Virus record (IMG/VR): IMGVR_UViG_3300032087_002128
Coordinates: 1 to 21,192 of that record
Strand: one strand, 5' to 3'
Length of the DNA stretch: 21,192 bases
From: a virus
Below the pieces are notes generated by a model. That model saw only the letters and a list, made by a program, of their open reading frames with translations, did not search any database and had not been told where the DNA came from. The position numbers and the translations under genes are program-made. Each line of letters begins with the position of its first letter. Within the stretch, counting starts at the first letter, position 1. Below, one piece after another: positions 1-8,425 of this stretch.

Positions 1-1
1 G

Positions 2-247
2 AGTCATCATGATGGTTACACATCCAAGATGCAGTGGGGGCAGGCACAGCCGGAAACGGTGCGTGATTATCGTATTGAAGTTCTGGACGGTGAAGCATGG
101 ATTCCGCTAGTTGAGGTTGTGGAGAATTTTCAACGCCGTCGTGTGCATGAGGTGGAACTGAACGCGGCGGTGCGTGTGATGCGTGTTGTTGTGACGGCAA
201 CGAATGGTGTGGATCAAGCTCGGATGTGTGAAGTCCGCATTTATTGA
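2..247 (+). CDS. C-terminal fragment of a bacterial protein, possibly FAD-dependent oxidoreductase tail
   Basis: The reading frame is open from the window edge, so this is the last ~81 residues of a longer protein. The visible part has the rhythm of a beta-rich C-terminal domain: VRDYRIEVLDGEAW, then a QRRRVHEVEL stretch, a hydrophobic VRVMRVVVTATNG strand, and a final ARMCEVRIY. That ending resembles the accessory C-terminal domain of FAD-dependent oxidoreductases and carbohydrate-related proteins of planctomycetes and verrucomicrobia, from memory of the family rather than a search. Base composition is much more GC-rich than everything after ~900, and it belongs with the ALDH fragment that follows, not with the phage. 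An in-frame ATG at 29 exists but is unlikely to be the true start because the frame continues upstream. Confidence 0.5.
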   Translation, partial: SHHDGYTSKMQWGQAQPETVRDYRIEVLDGEAWIPLVEVVENFQRRRVHEVELNAAVRVMRVVVTATNGVDQARMCEVRIY

Positions 248-272
248 GAATAGATAGGTGCGCTGTTTTGAA

Positions 273-295
273 CACTGTCGGGCAAGCCGACAGTG
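273..295. repeat. Perfect inverted repeat between two convergent bacterial gene ends
   Basis: CACTGTCGG (273-281) and CCGACAGTG (287-295) form a 9-bp perfect stem around a 5-nt loop GCAAG. It lies between the ends of two convergent reading frames (stops at 247 on plus and 332 on minus), where a bidirectional transcription terminator is expected. There is no clear T-run on either side, so it may be a factor-dependent terminator, an mRNA-stabilising hairpin or a dispersed chromosomal repeat unit. Confidence 0.6.
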
Positions 296-331
296 GCACC
301 CGGTGAGGTGTTTCAGGATGCTTTCTTCAAA

Positions 332-590
332 TTACAGATCGAACTTGATGCCCTGGGCGAGGGGAAGTTTGGTGGAGTAGTTGATGGTGTTGGTGGTGCG
401 GCGCATGTAGGCTTTCCAGGAATCGGAGCCTGATTCGCGTCCGCCGCCGGTTTCTTTTTCACCTCCGAATGCGCCGCCGATTTCTGCGCCGCTGGGTCCG
501 ACATTTACATTGGCGATGCCGCAATCGGAGCCTGCGGCGGAGAGGAAGGTTTCCGCCTCGCGCAGGTCGAGGGTGAAGATGCAGGACGAG
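332..590 (-). CDS. C-terminal fragment of ALDH7-type aldehyde dehydrogenase (truncated at a junction)
   Basis: About 85 residues of an aldehyde dehydrogenase of the ALDH7 (aminoadipate-semialdehyde dehydrogenase) class, an enzyme that oxidises semialdehydes with NAD. Recognisable family segments in order are [62 protein letters not shown] and the C-terminal [11 protein letters not shown]. The similarity stops abruptly around 585-595. Upstream of SSCIF the frame reads antisense through phage sequence and no longer looks like ALDH, and the catalytic Cys and NAD-binding regions are missing. It is GC-rich and clearly bacterial. The break is best explained as a chimeric assembly join. The stop at 332-334 appears to be the natural one. 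Confidence 0.85.
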
Positions 591-659
591 ATGGATGCCG
601 AGGATATATCTATTGATTGGGATTTCGACGAGGAGGACAATAGCGGGGTATGGGGTTGA
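591..659 (+). CDS. Last codons of an unidentified phage gene (5' truncated at the junction)
   Basis: An acidic C-terminal tail of about 22 residues, ending NSGVWG, is open from the junction at ~590 to TGA at 657-659. The frame can be extended to an ATG at 579, but those first codons fall in the ALDH-derived sequence. The stop overlaps the ATG of the next small ORF (TGATG), the coupling used throughout this phage, which suggests a real gene end. Too short to identify. By position it is the gene before the first structural gene, so a portal or other head/tail gene is possible but unproven. Confidence 0.4.
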   Translation: MDAEDISIDWDFDEEDNSGVWG

Positions 660-736
660 TGGAACCTTGGTTCTTTATTTGGATAATTGTATTCATCATT
701 TGGGTGCATCTTTTAATGCAACTACCCTGGGAATAA
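659..736 (+). CDS. Tiny hydrophobic membrane peptide, 25 residues
   Basis: Reads [19 protein letters not shown] and then MQLPWE: essentially a single membrane-spanning segment rich in Trp, Phe and Ile. Its ATG overlaps the upstream TGA (TGATG) and its TAA (734-736) is one base before the ATG of the next gene at 738, so it sits cleanly in a coupled operon. No family is recognisable at this length. A role at the membrane during infection or lysis is only a guess. The spacing argues that it is translated. Confidence 0.45.
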   Translation: MEPWFFIWIIVFIIWVHLLMQLPWE

Positions 737-737
737 G

Positions 738-1127
738 ATGATTCTAGAATTTACAAAGCATCCGATCCTTCAGCCACCGTCGGATGAGGAGATCGTTGCT
801 CTTGGGGAGATGGACTATAATGATATTCAAAAATTAGGATTGGTTGGAGCTGAAAAAGAAAGTTTAGAACAAGCGAAATTACAAGATGCTATAGCTAGAT
901 ATGACTACGAACAATTAAAACCATATCAAAAAATAGAAAACTATCTTGGTAATTTAGGTGCAAACTATGCAACAAATCAAATATCTACACAACCAGTATT
1001 TAGAGATCGTGCAGGTGGTTTATTAAGTGGTGCGATGGCAGGTATGAATATTGCTGGTAAATCAGGTGGTGTTATTAGTCCTATGATGGGTGCAATCGGT
1101 GGTGGTTTACTTGGAGGGTTCTTATAA
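738..1127 (+). CDS. Virion-associated protein with glycine-rich C-terminus, function unknown
   Basis: A 129-residue protein. The N-terminal third is acidic. Residues ~45-75 form a helix (LQDAIARYDYEQLKPYQKIENYL), followed by the segment STQPVFRDRAGG and a Gly/Met/Ala-rich hydrophobic end. This pattern, in which a YxYEQLKPYQ-type helix is followed by a glycine-rich tail, recurs in small structural proteins of marine podoviruses located just before the internal virion proteins. That is recognition by style, not by a named family. The TAA overlaps the next ATG (TAATG). The first ~90 bases are noticeably more GC-rich than the rest. Probably part of the tail or the ejected internal proteins. Confidence 0.55.
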   Translation: MILEFTKHPILQPPSDEEIVALGEMDYNDIQKLGLVGAEKESLEQAKLQDAIARYDYEQLKPYQKIENYLGNLGANYATNQISTQPVFRDRAGGLLSGAMAGMNIAGKSGGVISPMMGAIGGGLLGGFL

Positions 1128-2662
1128 TGGTAGCGATGTTACTTAAAGAAAAAGGCATTTATGGAAATCAAAATACACAGGTTCAAAATCAAAATAATAA
1201 TTCTTTTTTAGATTTTTTTGATGCTAATCCAAATAAAGAGGGTTTTCAATTATTTAATACTAATCCTAATAGAAATGCACAATCTGTACAAACAGTAAAT
1301 CAATCACCCACAGGTATTGTAAACCCTAACCAACAAACCTTACTTTCAAACGAAGAAATTATTGAACAAAATACAGGTGGAATTTTAAGTCCTTCTGCAC
1401 CTGCAAAAGAGGGTGGATATACTTACAACTTTTCACAACCCAATCAAAGAACAACACCTTACTCTGTGTTTACTACTCCACAAAGTAATACAAATGCAAA
1501 CGCAGGTGTAAATCAAAACTTTGTTAGACCAACCTTACCTGCTTCTGAAGGAAGTTATACGCATGGTTATGGATTAGGCACACCTTCAGCAGATACAAAT
1601 AAAGATGGTACTCCTAAAAAGAAAAGTTTTATTGATATATTAAAAGATTTTACACAAACTGATTTTGCTCTTGATATGGCTATGAAAGGTTTAGAAGCAT
1701 CTGCTCCTAAAGTTGGAACACCTACAAGCACAGGAAGAACATTGTTTGAAGCATACAATTATGCAAAGCAACAAAAGCAACAAAAAATTGATAATGAAAT
1801 TAATAGACAAAAAGCAAAAACTGACAACTACCGAGAGCCTGTCTATAGAGCTTTAGTTAGAGACAAAAAAGGAAATCAATATGGATTATTTTCATCTGGT
1901 GGAATGTTATATGCAGATATAAATGGAGTTAGAGTTCCTCAACAAGATTTACAAAGTGTTATTGGTGATTATGACATAAGAAACGTAGGCGACCAAATGG
2001 ACGGAGTTATGTCATTTGCTAACTTTAAAAAACTAAGAAACACCTTAAATGACGATGAAGTATCATTAAAGAAAATGATTTCTTTTTTAAAAGAACAAGA
2101 CAAAACTTCTGTAGGTTATCAAAGAATAATTGATGGCTTTATGGGCAAAATGAAAACTTTTTTTAGCACAAAAGCAAAACAGTACGAGATGACTGAAGAA
2201 GAATTAGCATTAGCAATAGCACAAGGAAAACTACAAGGACTACTTGGATCGTCAAGAAAAGAAGTAGTTGGAGGCGGTGTTTTAACTGAACAAGATGCTA
2301 GAAGAATTATTGAGTATCTAGGTGGTGATATAAATGCACTACAAAACAAATTTAGAGTACAAGAAGCGATTTCATATATATTTGGCGAAAAATTGACAAA
2401 TTATGATCTTAACTTAGAGGATTATAATATAGCTGTTGAAAACGAATATGGAACAAGAGGATATAAATCTAAAGATCGTATAGAATTTTCACCTGAAGAA
2501 GTTGATTTACTAAGTGCTGATGTTGCATTTGAAAGTGGAATGAAAAGTTTTGATGATATGACTTTAGACCAACTATTAAATGATATTGATCCTACAACTC
2601 TCGATGATAATGACCTTTCTATTTATTTAGAAGCAGTTAAAAAGAAACAAGAGAAAAAATAA
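1127..2662 (+). CDS. Large structural or ejection-type protein, function unknown
   Basis: A 511-residue protein. Residues 1-170 are low complexity, rich in Asn, Gln, Thr, Pro and Ser, with no obvious fold. Residues ~180-260 include lysine/glutamine-rich helix (YNYAKQQKQQKIDNEINRQ). The remainder is mostly helical and charged, ending EAVKKKQEKK. The gene starts by TAATG overlap with the previous gene and ends by TAATG overlap with the next, so it is part of one translational unit. An intrinsically disordered N-terminus plus a helical body and its place before a glycine-rich internal-virion-type protein fit a virion protein delivered with DNA, but no catalytic motif or named domain is visible. 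Confidence 0.6.
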   Translation: MVAMLLKEKGIYGNQNTQVQNQNNNSFLDFFDANPNKEGFQLFNTNPNRNAQSVQTVNQSPTGIVNPNQQTLLSNEEIIEQNTGGILSPSAPAKEGGYTYNFSQPNQRTTPYSVFTTPQSNTNANAGVNQNFVRPTLPASEGSYTHGYGLGTPSADTNKDGTPKKKSFIDILKDFTQTDFALDMAMKGLEASAPKVGTPTSTGRTLFEAYNYAKQQKQQKIDNEINRQKAKTDNYREPVYRALVRDKKGNQYGLFSSGGMLYADINGVRVPQQDLQSVIGDYDIRNVGDQMDGVMSFANFKKLRNTLNDDEVSLKKMISFLKEQDKTSVGYQRIIDGFMGKMKTFFSTKAKQYEMTEEELALAIAQGKLQGLLGSSRKEVVGGGVLTEQDARRIIEYLGGDINALQNKFRVQEAISYIFGEKLTNYDLNLEDYNIAVENEYGTRGYKSKDRIEFSPEEVDLLSADVAFESGMKSFDDMTLDQLLNDIDPTTLDDNDLSIYLEAVKKKQEKK

Positions 2663-4290
2663 TGGCAACTAGAGATGAAATTTTAGCAGAAATTGCAGAA
2701 ATAAAAAGTCAATATAAACTTAGCGATCAAGGTAATACCGAATCAAACAACGTAGGAGAATCATCTACAGCAGGTAATTTAACAAGAGCTGTTGCTCAAG
2801 GTTTGACTTTTGGTTTTGCTGATGAAATAGAAGCTGTTTTCAAATCTATAGGCAAAGACAAAACATACAAAGAAGCAGTAGATGAGGTCAGAGCAAAAGT
2901 AGATAAGTTTAGAAAAGATAATCCTGTATTAGCCTATGGTGCAGAAATAGCTGGATCAGTTCCAACTATGTTACTTGGTGGTGCAGGTGTTAGAGCAGTT
3001 CAAGGTGCTGGAAAATTAGCAAAAGGTGCAACTACTGGTAGTAAAGTTGGCAGTGCTATGAAAACTGGTGCTATTAGTGGTGGTATCTATGGTGCAGGAG
3101 CAGGTGAAGGTGCTGAAGGTAAAGCCATTGGTGCAGTTGCAGGTGGTGCTTTAGGTGGTGCTTTAGGTGGTTTAACTGCAAAAATTTTACCTAAAACTAC
3201 AGAACAAGCAAAAAAACTAATGAAAAAAGATATTAGACTAACACAAGGTCAAGCATTTGGTGGTGAAGGTAATGTTTTAGGTGGTGTTATTCAGAACCTA
3301 GAACAATCTACATCTTCTCTTGTTGGTGTTGGTAGTCCAATACAAATGGCAAAATTAAATAGTTTAGTTGATTTTAATAGAGCTGTAATAAAAGAAGCCT
3401 TAGAACCAGCATTGGGCAAAATGTCTAATAAACAGTTCAACTCTTTAATACCAAAAAATTTAAAAGGTAATGAGTTATTTCAACAAGCAGACGACATTAT
3501 GAAAAACGCTTACAATAAAGAATTAGCTAATGTGTCTTTAAATAGTAGTGCAGTCAATTCTTTAAAAAACACAATTACGCAATCTATTAGAACTTCAAAC
3601 ACAAGCACAGCAAATAAAAATAAAGTTTTAGCAGAAATTGGTAATCTTATAAAATCCAAAACTGAAAAGAGTGGAGGTATGAGTGGTATTGCTTTTAAAG
3701 AATTAGAAAGAGATTTGTCAGCATTATCTGCAAGTTACAAAAGATCACAAGGTGGAGATATTTTTCTAGCTAGATTAATTGACAACGCCAAAAAAGATGC
3801 AGGTAGTATTTTAAAAGCATTTAACCCTGAATCTAACCTTGCAAACATAAATAAATCACAAGTTGGTATGAGTGCCATACAAAAAGCAGTTAATAAAGCC
3901 AATACAACACAAGGGATTTTTTCTACAAAACAATTTTTAAACGCCCTTAAACAGAATGATATGAGTATTGGAAAAAAATCTACAGCTAGAGGTGATGGCT
4001 TTCTAAAAGAAACTGCACAATTAGCAGATGATGTTATGGGAGGTGCTATTCCAGATAGTGGCACAGCTAGTAGATTAATTACAGGTAACATTTCAGTTGA
4101 TCCTATAAAAGCGTTAGCATACGCACCTGCTACAATAGCATCAGAAATTGCTTATGGTATAGGCAGACCTGCTGTGAGAGGTTTACTACAAGTTCCAAGA
4201 GTAGGAATGAACACTATAACGCCAACAGCTTCAGGTTTACTAGGTGGAGCATCAGGTGATGCACTAAAGAATAGAGGAATATTAAGATGA
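2662..4290 (+). CDS. Internal virion / DNA-ejection-type protein
   Basis: A 542-residue protein. Residues ~35-105 contain the segment AQGLTFGFADEIEA followed by DNPVLAYGAEIAGS. This pairing is seen in many phage internal virion or ejection proteins. Residues ~107-175 are extremely rich in Gly, Ala, Val and Lys (for example GGALGGALGGLTAKI), an amphipathic or membrane-inserting type of composition. The C-terminal half is helical, with a final glycine-rich segment near SGLLGGASGDALKN. Such proteins are carried in the capsid or tail and help form the conduit for DNA across the envelope. No lytic transglycosylase motif is apparent. The stop overlaps the next start by 4 nt (ATGA). Confidence 0.65.
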   Translation: MATRDEILAEIAEIKSQYKLSDQGNTESNNVGESSTAGNLTRAVAQGLTFGFADEIEAVFKSIGKDKTYKEAVDEVRAKVDKFRKDNPVLAYGAEIAGSVPTMLLGGAGVRAVQGAGKLAKGATTGSKVGSAMKTGAISGGIYGAGAGEGAEGKAIGAVAGGALGGALGGLTAKILPKTTEQAKKLMKKDIRLTQGQAFGGEGNVLGGVIQNLEQSTSSLVGVGSPIQMAKLNSLVDFNRAVIKEALEPALGKMSNKQFNSLIPKNLKGNELFQQADDIMKNAYNKELANVSLNSSAVNSLKNTITQSIRTSNTSTANKNKVLAEIGNLIKSKTEKSGGMSGIAFKELERDLSALSASYKRSQGGDIFLARLIDNAKKDAGSILKAFNPESNLANINKSQVGMSAIQKAVNKANTTQGIFSTKQFLNALKQNDMSIGKKSTARGDGFLKETAQLADDVMGGAIPDSGTASRLITGNISVDPIKALAYAPATIASEIAYGIGRPAVRGLLQVPRVGMNTITPTASGLLGGASGDALKNRGILR

Positions 4291-6317
4291 CAGTATCAAG
4301 TTACAGCACAACAGCTAGTAGTAATACAGCTATTAATGGAGTTAATATATCTGAGGGTATGTCTCCCTCTGACGTAAATAACGCTATTAGAGAACAATTA
4401 AAAGATGTCCGATCAGTATGGAACGACAAAGAATGGTTTTTATTAGGCGATGGCGATGGTACAACTACATTTACTAGGGCCTCTGCATCATCAGTTACAG
4501 TCGCATCAGATATCACATCAACACATCATGTAGGTCGTAGAGTTAAGATAATTGGTAGTGCTACAGGTACAATTTTTGGTAAGATCGCAACAAGTTCTTT
4601 TTCTTCACCGAACACAACTTTAACCTTTACTTTTGATAGTGGTTCTCTTAACTCAGGTGATACCACAGTTGCAGTTTATGTCGGTTCGGTTTTTACAAAT
4701 CCAGCTAATCCTGTTGTCGATGAAGATAACATGGCGAGTGATAGTGCTATACTTCCTCCTTCACAACAATCCACAAAAGCATTTGTCACTTCAGGCACAG
4801 TCACCTTATCGAATAAATCAATCAATCTAGGTAGTAACACCCTAACAGGAACAACTGCCCAATTTAATACAGCATTATCTGATAATGACTTTGCTACATT
4901 AGCTGGATCTGAAAATCTTACAAATAAGACACTGACAAGTCCTATTCTTAATACAGCAATCTCAGGTACTGCATTTAAAGATGAAGATGATATGGCATCT
5001 AACAGTGCAACTGCTGTGGCCTCTCAACAATCTATTAAGGCTTATGTAGATCAACAAGTAGGATTATCTGACTTAGATATTAGTGATGGTTCTTCTACGA
5101 TAGCTATAGACCTAGACTCTGAAACTTTAGGATTACTAGGTGGTACAGGTATCGACAGCACAGCGTCAGGCAATAATGTAACTTTTGCTATAGACTCCAC
5201 TGTAGCGACAAAGACTGGAACAGAAACACTTACTAATAAAACTATTAGCGGTTCATCTAACACTTTATCAAACATAGCAAACTCTAGCCTCACTAACTCT
5301 ACTGTGAGTTATGGTGGGGTATCTCTAGCTCTTGGTGGTACTGACGCAACTCCAGCTTTTGACTTACAAGACGCAACCAGTTATCCAGCTAGTGCTTTAA
5401 CAGGAACTGTCTCTAACTCACAACTAGGTACAGGAATTGATGCTACAAAGATTGCTGATGGATCTGTCACTAACGCAGAGTTTCAATATATCAATACTCT
5501 ATCTTCTAATGCTCAAACTCAATTAGATGCTAAAGTAGCAAAGGCTTCAAACTTATCTGACTTAGCTTCAGCTTCTACTGCTAGAACTAATCTTGGTCTT
5601 GGAACAATGGCAGTTCAAAACTCTGCTACTGTAAGTATTAGTGGTGGTAGTATTACAGGATTATCGACACCTTCTAATAATTCAGATGTAGCGATTAAGT
5701 CTTATGTTGATGATGCAGTTGCTGGTTTAAGAACAAGAACGATAGCTGAGTGTGCAACAACAGCGAATGTCAATCTATCTAATGGATTAGAAGCTGGTGA
5801 TACTATTGATGGTGTTACATTAGTTGCTGGTGATAGAGTCTTAGTTAAAGATCAATCTACAGCTACAGAAAATGGTTTATATATTGCAGTCTCAAGTGGT
5901 TCTGCTTCAAGAGATCCTGAACACGATACAATCGCAGAGTTAAGTGGTGGTATGGTGGTCGTCAATCAAGGATCAACAAACGATAATAAAATATTTTTAT
6001 GTACGACAGATAATGATGGCTCACTAGGTTCTACAAACATTACCTATACTCAAGTTACCCCATCTAATACAGGTACAGTTACAAGCATTGGCCTAACACA
6101 GTCAGGCTCAGAATTTTCTATATCAGGATCACCAGTGACATCTGCTGGTAATATCACACTAGATGTAAACAGAATTAGTGCTACGAAGATTGGTGGCAAC
6201 TCAAATGTTTCTGATACAGAATATGGTTATCTCGATGGAGTAACCTCATCAATACAAACACAAATTAACAACAAAGCTGGTGCTGGTTTCGCAGTAGCGA
6301 TGGCAATAGCTTTATAA
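4287..6317 (+). CDS. Large tail fibre protein
   Basis: A 676-residue fibre-like protein. Residues 1-135 look like the tail-attachment domain of marine-phage fibres, with ISEGMSPSDVNNAIREQLKD near residue 21 and a beta-rich stretch ending TTVAVYVGSV. A repeated element of the form DEDxMASxSAxxxxSQQSxKAxV occurs at ~145-167 and ~232-254. LTNKTL/LTNKTI repeats occur near 211 and 307. A beta-structured module near 480-592 contains IDGVTLVAGDRVLVKDQ and ENGLYIAV, common in phage fibres. The end contains EYGYLDGVTSSIQTQINNK, also a typical fibre segment. Composition is rich in Thr, Ser, Asn and Gly. It probably forms the trimeric shaft that carries or precedes the smaller receptor-binding proteins downstream. 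Confidence 0.85.
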   Translation: MTVSSYSTTASSNTAINGVNISEGMSPSDVNNAIREQLKDVRSVWNDKEWFLLGDGDGTTTFTRASASSVTVASDITSTHHVGRRVKIIGSATGTIFGKIATSSFSSPNTTLTFTFDSGSLNSGDTTVAVYVGSVFTNPANPVVDEDNMASDSAILPPSQQSTKAFVTSGTVTLSNKSINLGSNTLTGTTAQFNTALSDNDFATLAGSENLTNKTLTSPILNTAISGTAFKDEDDMASNSATAVASQQSIKAYVDQQVGLSDLDISDGSSTIAIDLDSETLGLLGGTGIDSTASGNNVTFAIDSTVATKTGTETLTNKTISGSSNTLSNIANSSLTNSTVSYGGVSLALGGTDATPAFDLQDATSYPASALTGTVSNSQLGTGIDATKIADGSVTNAEFQYINTLSSNAQTQLDAKVAKASNLSDLASASTARTNLGLGTMAVQNSATVSISGGSITGLSTPSNNSDVAIKSYVDDAVAGLRTRTIAECATTANVNLSNGLEAGDTIDGVTLVAGDRVLVKDQSTATENGLYIAVSSGSASRDPEHDTIAELSGGMVVVNQGSTNDNKIFLCTTDNDGSLGSTNITYTQVTPSNTGTVTSIGLTQSGSEFSISGSPVTSAGNITLDVNRISATKIGGNSNVSDTEYGYLDGVTSSIQTQINNKAGAGFAVAMAIAL

Positions 6318-6326
6318 GGAGAAACA

Positions 6327-6662
6327 ATGGCTCAAGATTTTGAAAGATCATACGCTAGTTCGATTTCAAACTCATCAGGATCGCCAACAACATTGGTCAC
6401 TTCAAACTCTGATGACGCATTGATCTCGATTAGATTAGTAAACAAACACACAGCATCAGTAAATGTATCTGTTATCATTACATCAAGTAGTACAGACTAT
6501 AATGTAATAAAAGATGCACCAGTTCCTGTTGGTGGCTCATTAGAGTTAATCGACTCAGGTTCTAAAATTGTTATTCAAACAGGTGATGTGGTGAAAGCAT
6601 ACGCAGATACAGCTAGTGCAGTTGATGTTCTTGTTAGTTATGTAGATAGCATTAGCACATAG
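6327..6662 (+). CDS. Small fibre-associated beta-rich structural protein
   Basis: A 111-residue protein with a good ribosome site (AAGGAG, 6 nt before ATG). It is made of alternating hydrophobic strands: ALISIRLVNKHTASVNVSVII, a PVPVGGSLELIDSG turn, and GDVVKAYADTASAVDVLVSYV. This layout (a short-range Ig-like sandwich with a PxPxGxSLEL turn) is familiar from small proteins encoded beside tail fibres in marine phages. Position between the main fibre and the receptor-binding cassettes suggests a decoration or connector protein of the fibre. No enzymatic motif is visible. Confidence 0.6.
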   Translation: MAQDFERSYASSISNSSGSPTTLVTSNSDDALISIRLVNKHTASVNVSVIITSSSTDYNVIKDAPVPVGGSLELIDSGSKIVIQTGDVVKAYADTASAVDVLVSYVDSIST

Positions 6663-6670
6663 GAGATAGA

Positions 6671-7492
6671 ATGGCTTATATCGGAAATATACCAGCAGAT
6701 AAATATCAAACTCTACAAAAACAGAGTTTTACTACATCTGCTACTGATACCTATACGCTAAGTTATGCAGTAACAAATCCCCAAGATCTCGCTTTGTTCA
6801 TTAACAATGTAAGGCAGAATCCTAATGATGCTTATACTGTATCAGGCACAACACTAACCCTATCCTCTGCAATAACTGGTTCAGATACTATGTATGCAGT
6901 GTTCTTAGGGAGAGCAGTAGAAACTGTAGCACCAGCTATAGGCTCTGTTACGAACTCTATGTTAGCTGGAAGTATTGCTACTTCTAAGTTAGCTGACGGA
7001 AGTACCTTTGCGACTACTAATGGTATTACTATGGCAGACCAATGGAGATTGACCACAAATTTTAGCACTAATGACTCTGATGTAAATACAAATTTAGAAA
7101 GAGTAGATGGCGGTTATTTTAATGTTTTAGGAAGTGGTATGAGTGAAAGTAGTGGCGTATTCACATTTCCAACAACTGGTTATTATTTAATAAATTTTCA
7201 AGCATTAAGTCTTAGGTCTGGTACTGATACAGATAATGTTAAAGCAAAAATAGGCGTAACAATTAATAATTCTTCTTACACTAATGAAAGTGAAGCGTTT
7301 ACTTATCACACAGGCGGTGGTGCTGGAAACCCTTATTCCTCTACTGGTGTAGCACAAATAATTGTAGATGTTTCAGATACAACAAATGTAAAAGTAAAAT
7401 TTGGCGTTTCTGCTTCAGCAACAGTTACATTTGTGGGAAGTACAAGTAATTCAGTAACATATATGACATTTATAAGATTGGGAGATAGGTAA
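6671..7492 (+). CDS. Receptor-binding tail fibre with C1q/TNF-like C-terminal domain
   Basis: A 273-residue protein with a strong ribosome site (AGGAG). The N-terminus MAYIGNIPADKYQTLQKQ followed by the strand DLALFINNVRQNP is typical of small phage fibres; a related MAYIG start occurs in the gene at 8702. A linker with SVTNSMLAGSIATSKLADGS (residues ~95-115) is the usual shaft-like repeat. Residues ~150-273 look like a jelly-roll head: SSGVFTFPTTGYYLINFQA resembles the C1q/TNF-type signature, and the end carries the strand VTYMTFIRLGD. It is followed by a one-base gap and a small chaperone-like gene, so it appears to be the first of several fibre cassettes. Confidence 0.75.
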   Translation: MAYIGNIPADKYQTLQKQSFTTSATDTYTLSYAVTNPQDLALFINNVRQNPNDAYTVSGTTLTLSSAITGSDTMYAVFLGRAVETVAPAIGSVTNSMLAGSIATSKLADGSTFATTNGITMADQWRLTTNFSTNDSDVNTNLERVDGGYFNVLGSGMSESSGVFTFPTTGYYLINFQALSLRSGTDTDNVKAKIGVTINNSSYTNESEAFTYHTGGGAGNPYSSTGVAQIIVDVSDTTNVKVKFGVSASATVTFVGSTSNSVTYMTFIRLGDR

Positions 7493-7493
7493 A

Positions 7494-7787
7494 ATGGATT
7501 TTAATACAGGCAGACCAAATCACATAGAAGATTATTTATCACAATTACATCAAGGACAATGGTTTGGGTGGAGTGATGCAAAAAATAAAGTTTACGCAAA
7601 CCTAATCATACACGACAACTCAAAAACTAAACCTACAGAACAAGAATGTATTGACGGACTAGCACAGTTACAAGCTGACTATGACCAAGCAATCATTGAT
7701 AGAGAAAATAAAAAAGCATCTGCTAAACAAAAACTCCAAGACTTAGGATTAACAGTAGATGAAATTAAGGAGGCATTTGGTATCTAA
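7494..7787 (+). CDS. Small tail-fibre-assembly-like protein
   Basis: A 97-residue protein. The first half contains QWFGWSDAKNKVYANLIIHD and a segment KPTEQECIDGLAQLQADYDQ. The second half is a lysine/glutamate-rich helix. The PTExExxxGLAxLQxxYD pattern resembles small proteins encoded next to fibre genes that act as assembly chaperones or chaperone-like partners. It lies between two fibre genes, directly after one (gap of a single base) and overlapping the ATG of the next (TAATG). Exact function is inferred from context. Confidence 0.5.
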   Translation: MDFNTGRPNHIEDYLSQLHQGQWFGWSDAKNKVYANLIIHDNSKTKPTEQECIDGLAQLQADYDQAIIDRENKKASAKQKLQDLGLTVDEIKEAFGI

Positions 7788-8425
7788 TGGCATTATCTAA
7801 AATACAAGCAGAGAGTATGAACCTTGCAGATACCTATGCGTTTACTGGTACTGTGAGTGGTGCAGGTGAAACTAATGATGTTAAGTTAATATCTACAACT
7901 ACAATTAGTGGTACTCCCTCTACATTAGAATGGAAAGATAGTAGTCTTAGTGGTGAATTAGACTTTTCTACTTACCAATATTTTACAGTTAATATTCATT
8001 ATTTTACTCATAGCTCTGGTTCAACTAGTAAAAATATGTATGGAAGATTTTTAGATTCTAGTGGTAATGCTTTGACAGGAAGTAATTATCGTTGGACTTC
8101 TAATAATGCTAATAGAAATGGAAATGCTGACTATGGTGCAGATGCAGCAGATTCTTTTTTGATAACAAGAGATTCTGCGGGTGGTCATAGTGATAGAAGT
8201 AATTTTCTACAATTACAAATTCAGGATGTAAACAAGACAGGAAAAAAGAAAGTAGCTACATGGTATTTAAGTAATGATAACCATGATGTTACTTCTCATG
8301 CTTTTGCAACATTTGGTCATGTTCAATATACAGGAACAACAAGTGCTTTAGGTGGTATTCAAGTATATTTTGATGGCTCATCATTTGAAAACGGAGGCGT
8401 AATTAAATTATACGGACATAAATAA
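7787..8425 (+). CDS. Receptor-binding fibre-like protein
   Basis: A 212-residue protein. The N-terminus MALSKIQAESMNLADTYAF is a common attachment start of marine-phage fibre-type proteins. The body is beta-rich with many Ser, Thr and Asn, and the end ALGGIQVYFDGSSFENGG followed by IKLYGHK resembles the closing strands of small receptor-binding proteins. It has no detectable sequence relation to the heads of the fibres at 6671, 8702 or 9541, so it is probably a different binding specificity. Coupled by TAATG to both neighbours. Confidence 0.7.
   Translation: MALSKIQAESMNLADTYAFTGTVSGAGETNDVKLISTTTISGTPSTLEWKDSSLSGELDFSTYQYFTVNIHYFTHSSGSTSKNMYGRFLDSSGNALTGSNYRWTSNNANRNGNADYGADAADSFLITRDSAGGHSDRSNFLQLQIQDVNKTGKKKVATWYLSNDNHDVTSHAFATFGHVQYTGTTSALGGIQVYFDGSSFENGGVIKLYGHK

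Noticed and set aside
1-600. Prophage integrated into a host aldehyde dehydrogenase gene
   Set aside because: No attachment-site repeat, integrase or complete phage gene edge is present at the join, and the phage side also starts in mid-gene.
332-709. Minus-strand frame extending the ALDH C-terminus through the phage small-peptide region
   Set aside because: Residues upstream of SSCIF do not resemble ALDH and are antisense to a coupled phage operon. The frame is a by-product of the join.
4301-5293. Minus-strand frames inside the fibre gene
   Set aside because: They are antisense to clearly coding repeats of the fibre and lack ribosome sites.
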